This document shows, in pieces, positions 1 through 9,380 of a DNA stretch of 59,718 nt (positions are counted from its first letter, which is position 1; each line of letters starts with the position of its first letter). Location of the stretch: the NCBI GenBank assembly GCA_028292745.1, contig JAQGLT010000095.1, positions 1-59,718 on the forward strand, written 5' to 3'. The notes beneath the pieces are model-generated. The model ran no database searches. It was not told where the DNA came from and worked only from the letters and a program-made list of their open reading frames with translations. Origin of the DNA: Polaromonas sp. Its GTDB lineage: Bacteria > Pseudomonadota > Gammaproteobacteria > Burkholderiales > Burkholderiaceae_C. The position numbers and the translations under genes were made by a program.

Positions 1-374
1 TCTGCCTTTGAACTTGTGCGCAGCGGGCCGTTTTTGGTCCGCTTGTGCTCGACATAATGATCTGCCACCTCCTGCAAAGAAATGTTGAGCGCTACCTGAC
101 GTGCCTTTTCAGCCCTTGGGTCAAAGCCATTTCGCATGTCTCGCAACAACTCTTCTGCTTGCTTGCGCGCTTGATCAACCGTGAACACCCCGTATCGCCC
201 AATGGTTTCGCGCCGTTCTTTTATGCCAACGCGAGCTTGGACTATGAAACTTTTGACGCCTGCTGACGTGACGCGCAAACCGAACCCACGGCGCTCGGTA
301 CACCAGAGAAATGCTTGCTGTTTTCCAGAAGGGCAAACAAATTCTTCTACTAATTTTTTGGTCAGTTTTGACAT
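1..374 (-). CDS. Tyrosine integrase, N-terminal part (runs off window edge)
   Basis: An open frame begins with ATG at 374 and stays open for 124 codons to the window edge, so only the N-terminus is visible. The protein starts MSKLTKKLVEEF and continues with GFGLRVTSAGVKSFIVQAR and TIGRYGVFTVDQARKQAEEL. This is the arm-type DNA-binding domain (DUF4102 type) found at the front of P4-like tyrosine recombinases, which integrate genomic islands and prophages into tRNA genes. The catalytic domain would lie to the left of the window. The gene starts about 150 bp from a tRNA-Asn 3' fragment and reads away from it, as expected for an integrase beside its own attachment site. The family assignment is firm; whether the full gene is intact cannot be judged here. 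Confidence 0.85.
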   Translation of the reverse strand, partial: MSKLTKKLVEEFVCPSGKQQAFLWCTERRGFGLRVTSAGVKSFIVQARVGIKERRETIGRYGVFTVDQARKQAEELLRDMRNGFDPRAEKARQVALNISLQEVADHYVEHKRTKNGPLRTSSKA

Positions 375-527
375 ACGTAGCTCCTTGCATGTACGTGCAA
401 TGTAAGCGATCTACGTAGAGTTGCACAAGGGTACTTAGTATTAAATAAAATATAAGTCGTTGATTTCAAACGACTTATAAACTTACATAGAGCCTGGTAA
501 AGCTACAGAAAGCTCCACATGCGTGTC
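375..527. other. AT-rich spacer between integrase start and attachment site
   Basis: This 150-bp stretch is clearly more AT-rich than the rest of the window. It contains an imperfect repeat of AAACGACTTATAA/ATATAAGTCGTT type around 450-482 (ATAAGTCGTTGATTTCAAACGACTTAT). The palindrome could be an arm or excisionase site, or an operator for the integrase. That function is inferred from its position only. Confidence 0.35.
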
Positions 528-572
528 CTGTTAATCCGTAGGTCCCTGGTTCGAGCCCAGGTTGAGGAGCCA
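528..572 (+). other. Attachment site: 3' fragment of tRNA-Asn
   Basis: The stretch reads CTGTTAATCCGTAGGTC, then GGTTCGAGCCC, and ends GAGGAGCCA. It matches the anticodon arm (GTT), T arm, acceptor 3' strand and CCA of tRNA-Asn. The sequence upstream does not continue into a tRNA 5' half, so this is not a functional tRNA gene but the duplicated 3' end left when an element integrates into a tRNA gene. The intact tRNA-Asn should lie at the other end of the element, outside the window. The adjacent integrase fits this reading. Confidence 0.8.
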
Positions 573-592
573 GAATAAGCCTTATAGGCAGT

Positions 593-626
593 AAAAAGCC
601 CACTATTCACCAATAGTGGGCTTTTT
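593..626. terminator. Perfect hairpin with A/T flanks after the tRNA fragment
   Basis: Arms 593-607 and 612-626 form a perfect 15-bp stem around a CACC loop. The stem is bordered by A5 on one side and T5 on the other, so it can act as an intrinsic terminator in both directions. It sits just after the tRNA-Asn 3' end, as the original tRNA terminator would, which suggests that the chromosome proper begins to its left. Confidence 0.75.
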
Positions 627-674
627 ACATTGTTCTCTTGGAAAACTGCGTGGCTTGAAAGTGCTGAAATCGGT

Positions 675-1112
675 TTAGTGCGTGATGACTACCAGTACGC
701 TACAAGGAGCCAACTCGATAAGCGCCTTGGAAACAGACCCATGCCACCAACGGGCAGCCCATCCGTTCAGATGTTTGTGGCCAACCACAATCAAGTCGGC
801 CTGAACTCGTTCAGCGCAGCGTGTGATTTCATTGACAGCGTCCCCAATAACCAATTCCCCACGTGCCGTCACACCGGCGTCAGCCAGCTTGCGCAGCCCT
901 TGCGCAAGAATGGCATGGTAGCGGTCTTTTTCGCTTTCCTGCAGCGCTTCGTCGTATATGCCACCCTCAAGCGTGATACCGCTCAAAGGAAATTGCATCA
1001 CCGCAATCAGTGTCAGTTCTGATTGGCTCCATTGCGCAATTCCATGGCATTCCAGAAGAGCCTGTTGCCCAGATGCAGATCCGTCGTAAGCGAGCAAAAT
1101 TCGTTTGTACAT
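675..1112 (-). CDS. Universal stress protein, UspA family
   Basis: The 145-aa product has the usual length and fold signature of a single-domain UspA protein: an N-terminal RILLAYDGS strand-turn and a C-terminal ATP-loop signature (VVGHKHLNGW, then GSVSKALIELAPCSVLVV). UspA proteins are cytoplasmic nucleotide-binding proteins induced by starvation and oxidative or other stress. I place the start at ATG 1112, which has AAGG about 7 nt upstream; an in-frame GTG one codon earlier is possible. It stands alone beside ahpF/ahpC and a small hydrophilic protein, forming a loose stress-response neighbourhood. The specific Usp subgroup is unknown. Confidence 0.9.
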   Translation of the reverse strand: MYKRILLAYDGSASGQQALLECHGIAQWSQSELTLIAVMQFPLSGITLEGGIYDEALQESEKDRYHAILAQGLRKLADAGVTARGELVIGDAVNEITRCAERVQADLIVVGHKHLNGWAARWWHGSVSKALIELAPCSVLVVITH

Positions 1113-1419
1113 CACACGCCTTTCAGCCAGCTGAACTGGTTATTGCCTGAAGTTTGTCTATCCAAATCGACAGATCATCGCACTACATGGCGAGTATCCG
1201 ATTGTTGCTGGCGTCACTCGGAAAAAACAAGTCCTAAAAATATTAAAGCGCACTATTGATTAATAGCGCGCTTTATTGATGAGTTTGTCCAGGTGGCTTA
1301 AAAGACGGCTTTAGTACTCAACGCATTGAAAAACTTGATAAGTAATAGGCAAATAGTGCGTTTTGTTATGCTTATTGAAATTAAGGATTTCTTCCCCTCT
1401 GGCTGCTCTGGCATCTAAA
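1113..1419. other. Intergenic region with one hairpin
   Basis: I see no gene on either strand. The stretch is AT-rich compared with the genome and should carry the uspA promoter near 1115-1200. Its only clear structure is the inverted repeat at 1244-1275, listed separately. Confidence 0.5.
1244..1275. terminator. Hairpin, probable terminator
   Basis: Arms 1244-1257 and 1262-1275 (TAAAGCGCACTATT against AATAGCGCGCTTTA) pair with one mismatch around a GATT loop. Its arms resemble the 593-626 hairpin (CACTATT/AATAG core). The poly-T tract is short, so termination is likely but not certain. Confidence 0.45.
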
Positions 1420-1575
1420 TCAAGGAGTGGTTTTCTTCTCACCGTGCTTTTGTGCGCCAGTCGGTGATGTTTCTGATCCCTTTTTCTCTTGACTACTGCC
1501 CGCTGCCTTACCGGCTGAGTCCGTTTTTTTGGAAGCGTGTGATTTACCGCCGTTGGAGTCTTTATTGGATTGCAT
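1420..1575 (-). CDS. Small Lys/Ser/Gly-rich hydrophilic protein, 51 aa
   Basis: The ATG at 1575 is preceded by AAAAGGAT at good ribosome-binding distance, and the frame runs 51 codons to TGA at 1420. The product begins MQSNKDSNGGKSHASKK and ends GAQKHGEKKTTP. It is almost free of hydrophobic residues and strongly basic, so it is probably intrinsically disordered. Short disordered proteins of this kind are common near stress genes in Burkholderiales, but I do not recognise a family. The neighbours (UspA, AhpF, AhpC) suggest a stress context. Codon use and the ribosome-binding site argue for a real gene; the function is unknown. Confidence 0.6.
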   Translation of the reverse strand: MQSNKDSNGGKSHASKKTDSAGKAAGSSQEKKGSETSPTGAQKHGEKKTTP

Positions 1576-1788
1576 GACTTATCCTTTTAAAAACGGTTGA
1601 ATCATTTCCACCGCAAGATCAATTTACTGGAAGGGTTAAAACTGCGACGTAAGAGAAGCAGCATTTTTCCGTAGGACAGCCGAGCAGAGTACTTTCCAAT
1701 TCCTAGACCAGCCTTGTCAGGAGTCGTTTGAAGGCGTAGTGGCCGCACTACTGCCACTACGGTTCTCCCTTAAGGCCAGTGGGCCATG

Positions 1789-3387
1789 TCATTCGGCCAA
1801 TGCCAAGTCCCTCTCAGCTACAGGAACCGGCGTCCGGATCAGATAGTCAAATGCACTGAGCGATGCCTTGGCTCCGTCACCTGCCGCAATAATGATTTGC
1901 TTGAACGGAACGGTGGTGGCATCTCCTGCAGCAAAAACACCTGGCAACGAAGTCTGCCCCTTGGCGTTTACCACGATTTCGCCATGCCTGGACAACTCGA
2001 CTGTATTTTTCAACCAGTCGGTGTTGGGCACCAAGCCAATCTGGATGAACACACCTTCCAGTTCAATTTGTTTTGACTCACCCGTGGTCCGGTCTTTGTA
2101 GACCAAGCCATTAACCTTTTGGCTGTCGCCCGTGATTTCCGTTGTCTGGGCATTCGTAAACACGGTTACGTTCGAAAGGCTGTGCAACTTGCGCTGCAGC
2201 ACGGCGTCAGCGCGCAGCGCTGTGTCAAATTCAACCAGCGTGACGTGGCCTACGATGCCTGCCAGATCAATGGCTGCTTCAACGCCTGAGTTGCCTCCGC
2301 CAATCACGGCAACACGCTTGCCTTTGAAGAGCGGGCCATCGCAATGGGGGCAATAAGCCACGCCCTTGTTTTTGTACTCATGCTCGCCGGGAACGTTGAT
2401 GTTGCGCCAGCGTGCGCCAGTTGCAATGATGACGGTTCGCGCCTTTAGCGAAGCTCCGCTTTCCATCTGTATTTCAATCAAATCCTGAGCAGGTCCAGCG
2501 TTCGGTACCAGTGCCTTGGCGCGCTGCAGGTTCATGATGTCAACGTCATAGTCGCGCACATGCTGCTCCAGCGCTACCGCGAATTGCGGGCCTTCGGTTT
2601 TCTGCACGGAAATAAAGTTTTCGATGCCCAAGGTGTCAAGCACCTGACCACCGAAGCGTTCCGATGCCACACCAGTACGTATCCCTTTACGTGCCGCATA
2701 CACCGCAGCTGCCGCACCGGCAGGACCGCCACCAACGATGAGTACATCGAAAGGCGCTTTGGCATCAATTTTCCGGGCTTCGCGCTCAACGCCGCTGGTG
2801 TCTATCTTCGCAAGGATTTCTTCCAGGCTCATGCGGCCCTGACTGAATTCGGTGCCATTGAGGAAGACGGTCGGAACCGCCATGATCTGGCGTTCTGTGA
2901 CCTCGTTTTGAAACAATGCCCCATCGATCATCGTGTTCTTAATGCGCGGATTTTGCACCGCCATCAGGTTCAGCGCTTGCACCACATCCGGGCAGCTATG
3001 GCATGTCAAGGAGACATAAATTTCGAATTCAAAGTCAGCGTCAAGCGCGCGAATCTGTTCCAGAATGACCTCGTCTACTTTGGGGGGATAGCCACCGATT
3101 TGCAGCAGTGCCAGGATCAACGAAGTGAATTCATGCCCCATCGGCAGACCGGCAAAACGCGGGCCGTGGTTTTCACCCGGCCGATTGATCGAGAACGATG
3201 GCTTGCGGTGATTGTCGTCGCGGCTTTCGCTGACCTTGACCAAAGAAGAAACGTCACTGATATCTTTCAGCAGCGACACAAGCTCGTTCGAAGCTTTGCT
3301 GTTGTCGAGCGAGGCAACGATTTCGATGGGCTTTGTTGCGCGTTCAAGATAGCTCTTCAATTGCGCTTTCGTGCTGGCGTCAAGCAT
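1789..3387 (-). CDS. ahpF: Alkyl hydroperoxide reductase subunit F
   Basis: The 532-aa flavoprotein disulfide reductase passes electrons from NADH through FAD to AhpC. The N-terminal tandem thioredoxin-like domain (about residues 1-200) carries the CHSCPDVV redox motif. The FAD-binding motif [17 protein letters not shown] follows near residue 220, the thioredoxin-reductase-like redox centre CPHCDGP near 345, and the NADH-binding [15 protein letters not shown] after it. Length and domain order are normal for AhpF (about 520 aa). It lies downstream of ahpC on the same strand, separated by a hairpin terminator, so its expression is probably read-through from the ahpC promoter at a lower level. 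Confidence 0.97.
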   Translation of the reverse strand: MLDASTKAQLKSYLERATKPIEIVASLDNSKASNELVSLLKDISDVSSLVKVSESRDDNHRKPSFSINRPGENHGPRFAGLPMGHEFTSLILALLQIGGYPPKVDEVILEQIRALDADFEFEIYVSLTCHSCPDVVQALNLMAVQNPRIKNTMIDGALFQNEVTERQIMAVPTVFLNGTEFSQGRMSLEEILAKIDTSGVEREARKIDAKAPFDVLIVGGGPAGAAAAVYAARKGIRTGVASERFGGQVLDTLGIENFISVQKTEGPQFAVALEQHVRDYDVDIMNLQRAKALVPNAGPAQDLIEIQMESGASLKARTVIIATGARWRNINVPGEHEYKNKGVAYCPHCDGPLFKGKRVAVIGGGNSGVEAAIDLAGIVGHVTLVEFDTALRADAVLQRKLHSLSNVTVFTNAQTTEITGDSQKVNGLVYKDRTTGESKQIELEGVFIQIGLVPNTDWLKNTVELSRHGEIVVNAKGQTSLPGVFAAGDATTVPFKQIIIAAGDGAKASLSAFDYLIRTPVPVAERDLALAE

Positions 3388-3423
3388 GGCGGACTCACTT
3401 TCAAAAGACTTCGGGAATAAAAA

Positions 3424-3449
3424 AGCCCAGGTGCAAACGCGCCTGGGCT
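3424..3449 (-). terminator. Attenuating terminator between ahpC and ahpF
   Basis: Arms 3424-3434 and 3439-3449 form an 11-bp stem (one G-U pair) with an AAAC loop. On the minus strand it is followed by a run of six T. It lies downstream of the ahpC stop and upstream of ahpF, so it should let ahpC be made in excess over ahpF, as known for ahpCF operons elsewhere. Confidence 0.75.
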
Positions 3450-3470
3450 GTTTGGCGCGAACGGATGGAC

Positions 3471-4043
3471 TTAGATCTTGCCGACCAGATCAAATGAAGG
3501 CTTCAAGGTTTCGGCACCTTCACTCCATTTGGCAGGGCAGACTTCGCCAGGATGAGCAGCAACATACTGAGCTGCCTTGACCCGGCGCAGCAGTTCGGCT
3601 GCATCGCGGCCAATGCCGTTGTCATGCACTTCAATCGTTTTGATCTTCCCTTCAGGGTCGATCACGAAAGTGCCGCGATAGGCCAGCCCTGCATCATCGC
3701 CTTCTTCAATCATGACCTGAAATGCGCGAGCCAATTGGCCGCTTGGGTCACCGATCATGGGATAGGTCACTTTGCCAATCGTATCGGACGTGTCATGCCA
3801 AGCTTTGTGGGTGAAGTGGGTGTCGGTTGAAACGCTGTACACCTCAATGCCCAGTTTTTGGAATTCGGCATAGTGATCGGCCAGATCGCCGAGCTCAGTC
3901 GGGCACACAAAGGTGAAGTCGGCAGGGTAAAACACGACGACAGACCATTTGCCTTTGAAGTTCTCATTGCTGACTGGCACGAACTTGCCATTGTGATAAG
4001 CCGTGGCCTTGAATGGAATGACTTCACTGTTGATAAGGGACAT
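3471..4043 (-). CDS. ahpC: Alkyl hydroperoxide reductase subunit C (2-Cys peroxiredoxin)
   Basis: The 190-aa peroxiredoxin reduces H2O2 and organic hydroperoxides and is recycled by AhpF. The peroxidatic cysteine is Cys47 in [11 protein letters not shown] and the resolving cysteine is Cys169 in GEVCPAKW, both in the typical AhpC positions. The start at 4043 was chosen because AAGGAAG lies just upstream and [13 protein letters not shown] is the usual AhpC N-terminus; a longer in-frame extension has no support. Its promoter abuts a tandem OxyR site. The product is cytoplasmic and forms decamers in the family. Confidence 0.98.
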   Translation of the reverse strand: MSLINSEVIPFKATAYHNGKFVPVSNENFKGKWSVVVFYPADFTFVCPTELGDLADHYAEFQKLGIEVYSVSTDTHFTHKAWHDTSDTIGKVTYPMIGDPSGQLARAFQVMIEEGDDAGLAYRGTFVIDPEGKIKTIEVHDNGIGRDAAELLRRVKAAQYVAAHPGEVCPAKWSEGAETLKPSFDLVGKI

Positions 4044-4083
4044 GTTGACTTCCTTGTTGTGGTTGAAATTAGAATGAAGTGAT

Positions 4084-4112
4084 AGTTTATGACTTAAAGT
4101 CGGAGTAATCAA
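4084..4112 (-). promoter_or_regulatory. Putative sigma70 promoter of ahpC
   Basis: Read on the minus strand, TTGATT (4107-4112) is a -35 box and TAAACT (4084-4089) a -10 box, with an exact 17-nt spacer. The -35 directly touches the OxyR site at 4113-4149, the geometry expected for OxyR activation through RNA polymerase alpha contact. The leader to the ahpC ATG would be about 35 nt. Confidence 0.6.
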
Positions 4113-4149
4113 ATAGAAATTTACTATTAACTAAATTGCTCGTGGCTAT
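4113..4149 (-). promoter_or_regulatory. Tandem OxyR-binding site upstream of ahpC
   Basis: The sequence fits ATAG-N7-CTAT-N7-ATTG-N7-CTAT exactly in spacing, with 15 of 16 positions equal to the four-element OxyR consensus (ATAG-N7-CTAT repeated with N7). Each of the four tetranucleotides occupies one helical turn. The adjacent -35 box and the target gene ahpC, a classical OxyR regulon member, make the call strong. Confidence 0.7.
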
Positions 4150-4215
4150 GCGATGGAAAATGGAACCATGGAAGCGGGGTTGGGCGTTATGCCTAAAAAA
4201 TTAACTAAATCAGGT

Positions 4216-4264
4216 ACTGGCGCAATACCAGATTGCCTTAGTAGCTATAAATAACATAGCAATG
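4216..4264 (-). repeat. Dispersed palindromic repeat, copy 1
   Basis: This copy contains GGCGCA, a 20-nt spacer, AGCTAT, and ATAGCAATG. It is in the orientation where the GCGCA part comes first on the plus strand. It lies in the ahpC-ppsR intergenic region just past the ppsR stop codon. Confidence 0.6.
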
Positions 4265-4290
4265 AGGCATCTGCCGCAGAAGGTGAAAAA

Positions 4291-5112
4291 TCAGTATTCA
4301 AGCCGCTCTGGTCTGATTTCCTGCAGGATTGTGGTTGCAATCTCTTCAATTGACTTGGTCGTTGTTGACAGCCAGCGAATGCCTTCACGCCGCATCATGG
4401 CTTCGGCCTCATGAATTTCATTGCGGCAATTCTCAAGATTGGAATAGGTGGAGTTAGGCCTGCGTTCATTGCGAATCTGGCTTAGGCGCTCAGGTGCAAT
4501 CGTCAGTCCAAAGATCTTTTTTTTATGGGGTACCAATGCCGGGGGCAACTGGCGGCGTTCGAAGTCTTCGGGAATCAGGGGGTAATTCGAAGCTTTCAGG
4601 CCGTATTGCATCGCCAGGTATAAGGTTGTGGGCGTTTTTCCGCTACGGCTGACGCCCACCAGAATCACATCCGATCCTGCCAGGTCGCGGTGACTTTGGC
4701 CGTCATCGTGCGCCAGCGAGAAGTTGATGGCTTCAATCCGATCGTCATAAGCCTTGCTCTTGGAGGCATCTGAAAATCGTCCTACCCGATGGTTGGATTT
4801 GATGCCCAGTTCGCTTTCAAGTGGTGCTACGAACATTCCGAACATATCCAGCAGCATGCCATTGCAGTGGGTTTTGATGACTGCAAGGATGTCCATGTTC
4901 ACCAGTGTCGTGAAAACGATGGGCCGCCTTCCTTCTAGTTCTCCTGTGTGGTTGATATGGCGAATTGCCTGGTGCGCCTTGTCCACGGTATCGATAAAGG
5001 GCAGGCGAACATGGCGTGGGTTGATTTCGAACTGCGCCAGGATGGCGTTTCCAAACGTTTCGGCAGTAATACCCGTGCCGTCTGAAATGAAGAATACGGT
5101 GCGATTGGACAT
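4291..5112 (-). CDS. ppsR: PEP synthase regulatory protein (bifunctional kinase/pyrophosphorylase)
   Basis: The 273-aa DUF299 protein switches PEP synthase off by ADP-dependent phosphorylation of its catalytic-site threonine and on by Pi-dependent dephosphorylation. The start MSNRTVFFISDGTGITAET is the family N-terminus, and the P-loop-like ILVGVSRSGKTPTTLYLA lies near residue 150. Length is normal (about 270 aa). It is divergently transcribed from ppsA, its substrate, across a 177-bp shared promoter region, the standard arrangement in betaproteobacteria. Confidence 0.96.
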   Translation of the reverse strand: MSNRTVFFISDGTGITAETFGNAILAQFEINPRHVRLPFIDTVDKAHQAIRHINHTGELEGRRPIVFTTLVNMDILAVIKTHCNGMLLDMFGMFVAPLESELGIKSNHRVGRFSDASKSKAYDDRIEAINFSLAHDDGQSHRDLAGSDVILVGVSRSGKTPTTLYLAMQYGLKASNYPLIPEDFERRQLPPALVPHKKKIFGLTIAPERLSQIRNERRPNSTYSNLENCRNEIHEAEAMMRREGIRWLSTTTKSIEEIATTILQEIRPERLEY

Positions 5113-5289
5113 GGTGTTTGCTTCGGGTCAAGTGGAAAACGTGGACGGGATGCCGCTCAACAGGCCCCCTACAATCGAGCCAATTGTCAAGTTTGTGTTT
5201 CCATGCGACGCATCAATCCCCTAAAAGAATAACAAGGTTGTCTGTCGCCCTGGGACAAGTACCGTTTTTAAACCTCCCGGAGTATTGTT

Positions 5290-7689
5290 ATGTCCACGCT
5301 GTTTGAGCCAACTGCCCTTGTTGTGCCTTTTGAAAACCTGAGGATGACCGATGTCGATTCGGTCGGTGGTAAGAACGCAAGCCTTGGCGAAATGATTTCG
5401 CAATTGCCTACCGGCCCCCAGGGTGTTCGAGTGCCAACTGGCTTCGCCACCACCGCCCACGCATTTCGCGTATTTTTGGCTTATGCCGGGCTTGACCACA
5501 AAATCAATGCCGTACTGGATGCGCTGAATACCGACGATGTACGGGCCCTGGCCGCAGCAGGTGCCCAAATTCGTGAAATGGTCGAAGCCCAGCCGTTCCC
5601 GCCAGAGTTTGAGCAGGCGGTGCGCGACAGTTTTGCGAACCTGAGCGCGGGCAATCCGCAGGCCAGCTTTGCCGTGCGCTCGTCGGCTACTGCCGAAGAC
5701 CTGCCCGATGCTTCTTTTGCCGGTCAGCAGGAAACGTTTTTGAATGTTGTGGGCATCGAGGATGTGCTGCACAAGATGAAGGAAGTGTTTGCGTCACTCT
5801 ACAACGACCGTGCCATCAGCTACCGCGTGCATAAGGGTTTCGCCCATGCGGACGTTGCCCTGTCGGCTGGGGTGCAGCGCATGGTGCGCAGCGACCTGGG
5901 CGCGGCCGGTGTCATGTTTACCATTGATACTGAAAGCGGTTTTGAAGATGTCGTGTTCATAACCTCCAGCTATGGTTTGGGCGAAACGGTGGTGCAGGGC
6001 GCGGTGAACCCGGATGAGTTTTATGTTCACAAACCGATGCTCAAAGCCGGTCATCGCAGCGTCATCCGCCGCAACCTAGGCTCCAAGCTTCTGCAAATGG
6101 AATTCACCACGGCAGAGGAGAAAAAAATCGGCGGCAAACTGGTCAAAACCACCGATGTGCCGATCGAGTTGCGCAACCGGTATTCGCTTACGGACGCCGA
6201 TGTCGAGCAACTGGCACGTTATGCGGTCATTATTGAAGACCATTACGGCCGTGCGATGGACATTGAATGGGGAAAAGACGGCACCGACGGCGAGTTGTAC
6301 ATTCTGCAGGCACGCCCTGAAACCGTGAAGAGCCAGGCCAAAGGCAAGGCCGAGCAACGCTATAAGCTCAAGGGCACCGGCACCGTGCTGGCGGAGGGCC
6401 GGGCAATTGGCCAGAAGATCGGCACCGGTCCGGTTCGCATCGTGCACGACATCAGCCAGATGGACCAAGTCCAGCCTGGCGATGTGCTGGTCACCGACAT
6501 GACCGACCCTAACTGGGAGCCAGTCATGAAGCGTGCCAGCGCAATCGTGACGAATCGCGGCGGGCGTACCTGCCATGCTGCCATCATTGCCCGTGAACTG
6601 GGTATTCCAGCAGTCGTTGGCTGTGGCGATGCAACCGAGCGGCTTTTGGAAGGCATGCTGGTCACGGTGAGCTGTGCCGAAGGCGATACCGGCAATATTT
6701 ATGACGGTCTGCTGGAGACGGAAATTACCGAAGTCCAGCGCGGTCAGATGCCGCCTATCGACATCAAGATCATGATGAACGTGGGCAACCCGCAGCTGGC
6801 ATTTGACTTCTGCCAAATTCCCAACCAGGGCGTAGGCCTGGCGCGGCTTGAGTTCATCATCAACAACAATATCGGCGTGCATCCAAAGGCGATTCTGGAC
6901 TATCCGAATGTGGATGCCGACCTGAAAAAAGCGGTTGAAAGCGTCGCGCGCGGCCATGCGTCGCCACGTGCTTTTTATGTCGATAAGGTTGCCGAAGGCA
7001 TTGCCACCATTGGCGCGGCCTTTTGGCCCAAGCCGGTAATTGTTCGCCTTTCTGACTTTAAATCCAATGAATACCGCAAGCTGATCGGTGGTTCGCGCTA
7101 CGAGCCGGAGGAAGAAAATCCAATGCTGGGCTTTCGCGGTGCTGCACGCTACATCAGCGCCGAGTTTCGCGAAGCGTTCGCCATGGAATGCGAGGCGCTC
7201 AAGCGCGTGCGTAATGACATGGGCTTGGTCAATGTCGAAGTCATGGTGCCATTTGTCCGCACGCTGGGCCAGGCCAAGGCCGTCACGGAATTGCTTGCCG
7301 AACAGGGCCTCAAGCGGGGTGAGCGGGGGTTGCGCATCATCATGATGTGCGAAGTGCCAAGCAACGCGGTGCTCGCTGAACATTTTCTTGAGTACTTTGA
7401 TGGATTTTCGATCGGCTCGAATGACTTGACCCAACTGACCTTGGGGCTGGACCGCGATTCCGGGCTGGAAATTCTGGCCAAGGACTTTGACGAACGCGAT
7501 CCAGCCGTCAAGGCGCTGCTCAGTCTGGCCATCTCGGCCTGCCAGAGGCAAGGTAAATACGTCGGTATCTGCGGCCAAGGGCCGAGCGACCATGCTGACT
7601 TTGCCCAGTGGCTCAAGGAGCAAGGCATTGGTTCAATTTCCCTGAACCCTGACACCGTGATCGATACCTGGAAGCGTCTGGCAAACTGA
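5290..7689 (+). CDS. ppsA: Phosphoenolpyruvate synthase
   Basis: The 799-aa enzyme converts pyruvate and ATP to PEP, AMP and Pi for gluconeogenesis. Domains in order are the N-terminal ATP-grasp domain ([11 protein letters not shown] at about residue 24; [20 protein letters not shown] near 130), the swivelling phosphohistidine domain ([17 protein letters not shown] near 430), and the C-terminal PEP/pyruvate barrel with [16 protein letters not shown] and the catalytic Cys in [13 protein letters not shown]. Length matches the family (about 790-800). A GGAG sequence precedes the ATG. It is paired divergently with its regulator ppsR. Confidence 0.98.
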   Translation: MSTLFEPTALVVPFENLRMTDVDSVGGKNASLGEMISQLPTGPQGVRVPTGFATTAHAFRVFLAYAGLDHKINAVLDALNTDDVRALAAAGAQIREMVEAQPFPPEFEQAVRDSFANLSAGNPQASFAVRSSATAEDLPDASFAGQQETFLNVVGIEDVLHKMKEVFASLYNDRAISYRVHKGFAHADVALSAGVQRMVRSDLGAAGVMFTIDTESGFEDVVFITSSYGLGETVVQGAVNPDEFYVHKPMLKAGHRSVIRRNLGSKLLQMEFTTAEEKKIGGKLVKTTDVPIELRNRYSLTDADVEQLARYAVIIEDHYGRAMDIEWGKDGTDGELYILQARPETVKSQAKGKAEQRYKLKGTGTVLAEGRAIGQKIGTGPVRIVHDISQMDQVQPGDVLVTDMTDPNWEPVMKRASAIVTNRGGRTCHAAIIARELGIPAVVGCGDATERLLEGMLVTVSCAEGDTGNIYDGLLETEITEVQRGQMPPIDIKIMMNVGNPQLAFDFCQIPNQGVGLARLEFIINNNIGVHPKAILDYPNVDADLKKAVESVARGHASPRAFYVDKVAEGIATIGAAFWPKPVIVRLSDFKSNEYRKLIGGSRYEPEEENPMLGFRGAARYISAEFREAFAMECEALKRVRNDMGLVNVEVMVPFVRTLGQAKAVTELLAEQGLKRGERGLRIIMMCEVPSNAVLAEHFLEYFDGFSIGSNDLTQLTLGLDRDSGLEILAKDFDERDPAVKALLSLAISACQRQGKYVGICGQGPSDHADFAQWLKEQGIGSISLNPDTVIDTWKRLAN

Positions 7690-7780
7690 CCTTGTCGCAG
7701 GGTACTGAAAATTTAGCTCGCCACAAGCAAGGCGGTTATTTCCTTACCCTTCGTTTAAATCGCAAGGCTGAATGGCGGGC

Positions 7781-7786
7781 TATAAT
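7781..7786 (+). promoter_or_regulatory. Putative -10 box of the rpsF operon
   Basis: A perfect TATAAT lies 69 nt upstream of the rpsF ATG, in the only intergenic gap before the ribosomal-protein operon. No convincing -35 is found at the right distance, so the assignment rests on the -10 and on position. Confidence 0.45.
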
Positions 7787-7854
7787 CGTAGGCTTCGCCT
7801 TGCCGCACCCTTAACGACGCTGGGGCGGCTTTTATCCATCCACAAGGAGATTTT

Positions 7855-8220
7855 ATGCGTCATTACGAGATCGTCTTGCTGATCCATCCGGATCAAAGCG
7901 AGCAAGTGCCGGCTATGCTGGAACGTTACAAAGGCATGATCACCGCCGGCGGCGGAACTGTGCATCGTGTTGAAGATTGGGGTCGCCGCCAGTTGGTGTA
8001 CCTGATTCAGAAACTTGCAAAAGCTCACTACCTCTGTATCAACATCGAAGCCAGCCAGGCCGTGATGGAAGAAATTGAACATGCGTTCAAGTTCAACGAT
8101 GCCGTATTGCGCCACCTGACCGTGGTGAAGAAAAAGGCTGAAACCGGCCCGTCCCTCATGATGCGCAACGTCGAGAGGGAAGAAGCCCGTAAAACCCAAC
8201 AGCAGGAATTTGCAGCTTAA
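7855..8220 (+). CDS. rpsF: 30S ribosomal protein S6
   Basis: The 121-aa product begins [20 protein letters not shown], the standard S6 N-terminus, and has the [19 protein letters not shown] core. S6 binds 16S rRNA with S18. An AAGGAG ribosome-binding site precedes the start. It is the first gene of the conserved rpsF-priB-rpsR-rplI operon. Confidence 0.98.
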   Translation: MRHYEIVLLIHPDQSEQVPAMLERYKGMITAGGGTVHRVEDWGRRQLVYLIQKLAKAHYLCINIEASQAVMEEIEHAFKFNDAVLRHLTVVKKKAETGPSLMMRNVEREEARKTQQQEFAA

Positions 8221-8271
8221 TCTGCTTTGTGTTGTTGAACGCTTCGCTGCGGCTGCGCATCAGGAATTGCA

Positions 8272-8598
8272 GTGAACCAGGTTGAGCTGACCGCTACGAT
8301 CGCCGAGCTTAGTCCTCTTCGTTATACCCCCGCCGGGATTCCTGCCATCAACTTCATTCTCGAACATGAGTCTGAAATGCTTGAGGCAGGTGTGAACAGG
8401 CAGGTCAAGTTGACGATCAAGGCGGTGGCTTTTGGAACGATGGCTGAACAGGCTGTCAGGCTTTCGTTAGGCAAGGCTTTCAGGTTTACTGGTTTTCTAA
8501 TTAATGCCCGCACCAGCAAAGGCGTTGTTTTTCATATTCAAGCTCTTCACCTCGTTAATCAAACTGACCAGGCAGAGCAAGCACTGAACCCCATTTAA
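8272..8598 (+). CDS. priB: Primosomal replication protein N (PriB)
   Basis: The 108-aa single OB-fold protein is related to SSB and helps reload the replication fork with PriA and DnaT. It starts with GTG at 8272 ([20 protein letters not shown]) after CAGGAATTGCA; the GTG start fits both the spacing and the family N-terminus. It lies between rpsF and rpsR, its conserved position in beta- and gammaproteobacteria, so translation is probably coupled to ribosomal protein synthesis. Confidence 0.94.
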   Translation: MNQVELTATIAELSPLRYTPAGIPAINFILEHESEMLEAGVNRQVKLTIKAVAFGTMAEQAVRLSLGKAFRFTGFLINARTSKGVVFHIQALHLVNQTDQAEQALNPI

Positions 8599-8608
8599 GG
8601 AGTCCATC

Positions 8609-8893
8609 ATGGCCGGACCAAAACGTTTTAATAAAGACAAGCGCCCTAAGCGCAATACCCAATCCCTGCTGTTCAAGCGCAAGCGTTTTTGCCGCTTCAC
8701 AGCCGCTGGTGTTGAAGAGATCGACTACAAAGATATCGACACCCTGCGCGATTTCGTGTCTGAAAATGGAAAAATCATTCCCGCACGCCTGACCGGCACG
8801 CGCGCGATCTTCCAGCGTCAGATCAACACCGCCGTCAAGCGCGCTCGCTTCCTCGCGATGCTGCCTTACAGCGACCAGCACCGCAGCCTGTAA
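8609..8893 (+). CDS. rpsR: 30S ribosomal protein S18
   Basis: The 94-aa product contains the S18 core [19 protein letters not shown] and the conserved [11 protein letters not shown], followed by [11 protein letters not shown]. Start 8609 follows a clear TAAGGAG site. S18 pairs with S6 on the small-subunit platform; the gene is 10 bp after priB and 12 bp before rplI. Confidence 0.98.
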   Translation: MAGPKRFNKDKRPKRNTQSLLFKRKRFCRFTAAGVEEIDYKDIDTLRDFVSENGKIIPARLTGTRAIFQRQINTAVKRARFLAMLPYSDQHRSL

Positions 8894-8905
8894 GGAGATA
8901 CGACC

Positions 8906-9358
8906 ATGCAAATTATTCTGCTCGACAAAGTCGTGAACCTGGGCAACCTGGGTGAAGTCGTCAAGGTTAAAGATGGCTACGCACGCAATTTCCTGATTCC
9001 TTCCGGGCGTGCCCGTCGTGCAACCTCGGTTGCCATCAAGGAATTTGAAGTCAAACGTGCTGAGCTTGAGAAAGCTGCCGCTGCCAAGCTTGCCGAAATG
9101 CAAGCGCAAGGCGAAAAACTCGGCGGCACCACCGTCAAGCTGACGCAAAAAGCCGGTGTGGATGGTCGCTTGTTCGGCTCCGTCACCAATGCCGACATCG
9201 CTTCCGAAGTGTCCAAGCAGGGCTTTGCCGTTAACAAATCACAGATTCGCCTGCCTAATGGTCCTATCAAAACCGTTGGCGATCATGCGGTCAGTGTGGC
9301 TTTGCATACCGATGTGGTGGTTGACATCACGGTAACGGTTTACGGTGAAACCGCCTAA
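8906..9358 (+). CDS. rplI: 50S ribosomal protein L9
   Basis: The 150-aa L9 has the N-terminal rRNA-binding domain ([20 protein letters not shown], then [13 protein letters not shown]), the long central helix and a C-terminal domain ([13 protein letters not shown]). It is the last gene of the rpsF operon and is closed by a strong terminator 22 bp later. Confidence 0.98.
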   Translation: MQIILLDKVVNLGNLGEVVKVKDGYARNFLIPSGRARRATSVAIKEFEVKRAELEKAAAAKLAEMQAQGEKLGGTTVKLTQKAGVDGRLFGSVTNADIASEVSKQGFAVNKSQIRLPNGPIKTVGDHAVSVALHTDVVVDITVTVYGETA

Positions 9359-9380
9359 GCGGATGCCCGTGCTATCCTGA

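Noticed and set aside
6076..7623. 515-codon minus-strand open frame across ppsA
   Set aside because: Antisense shadow of ppsA caused by codon bias; no ribosome-binding site or domain.
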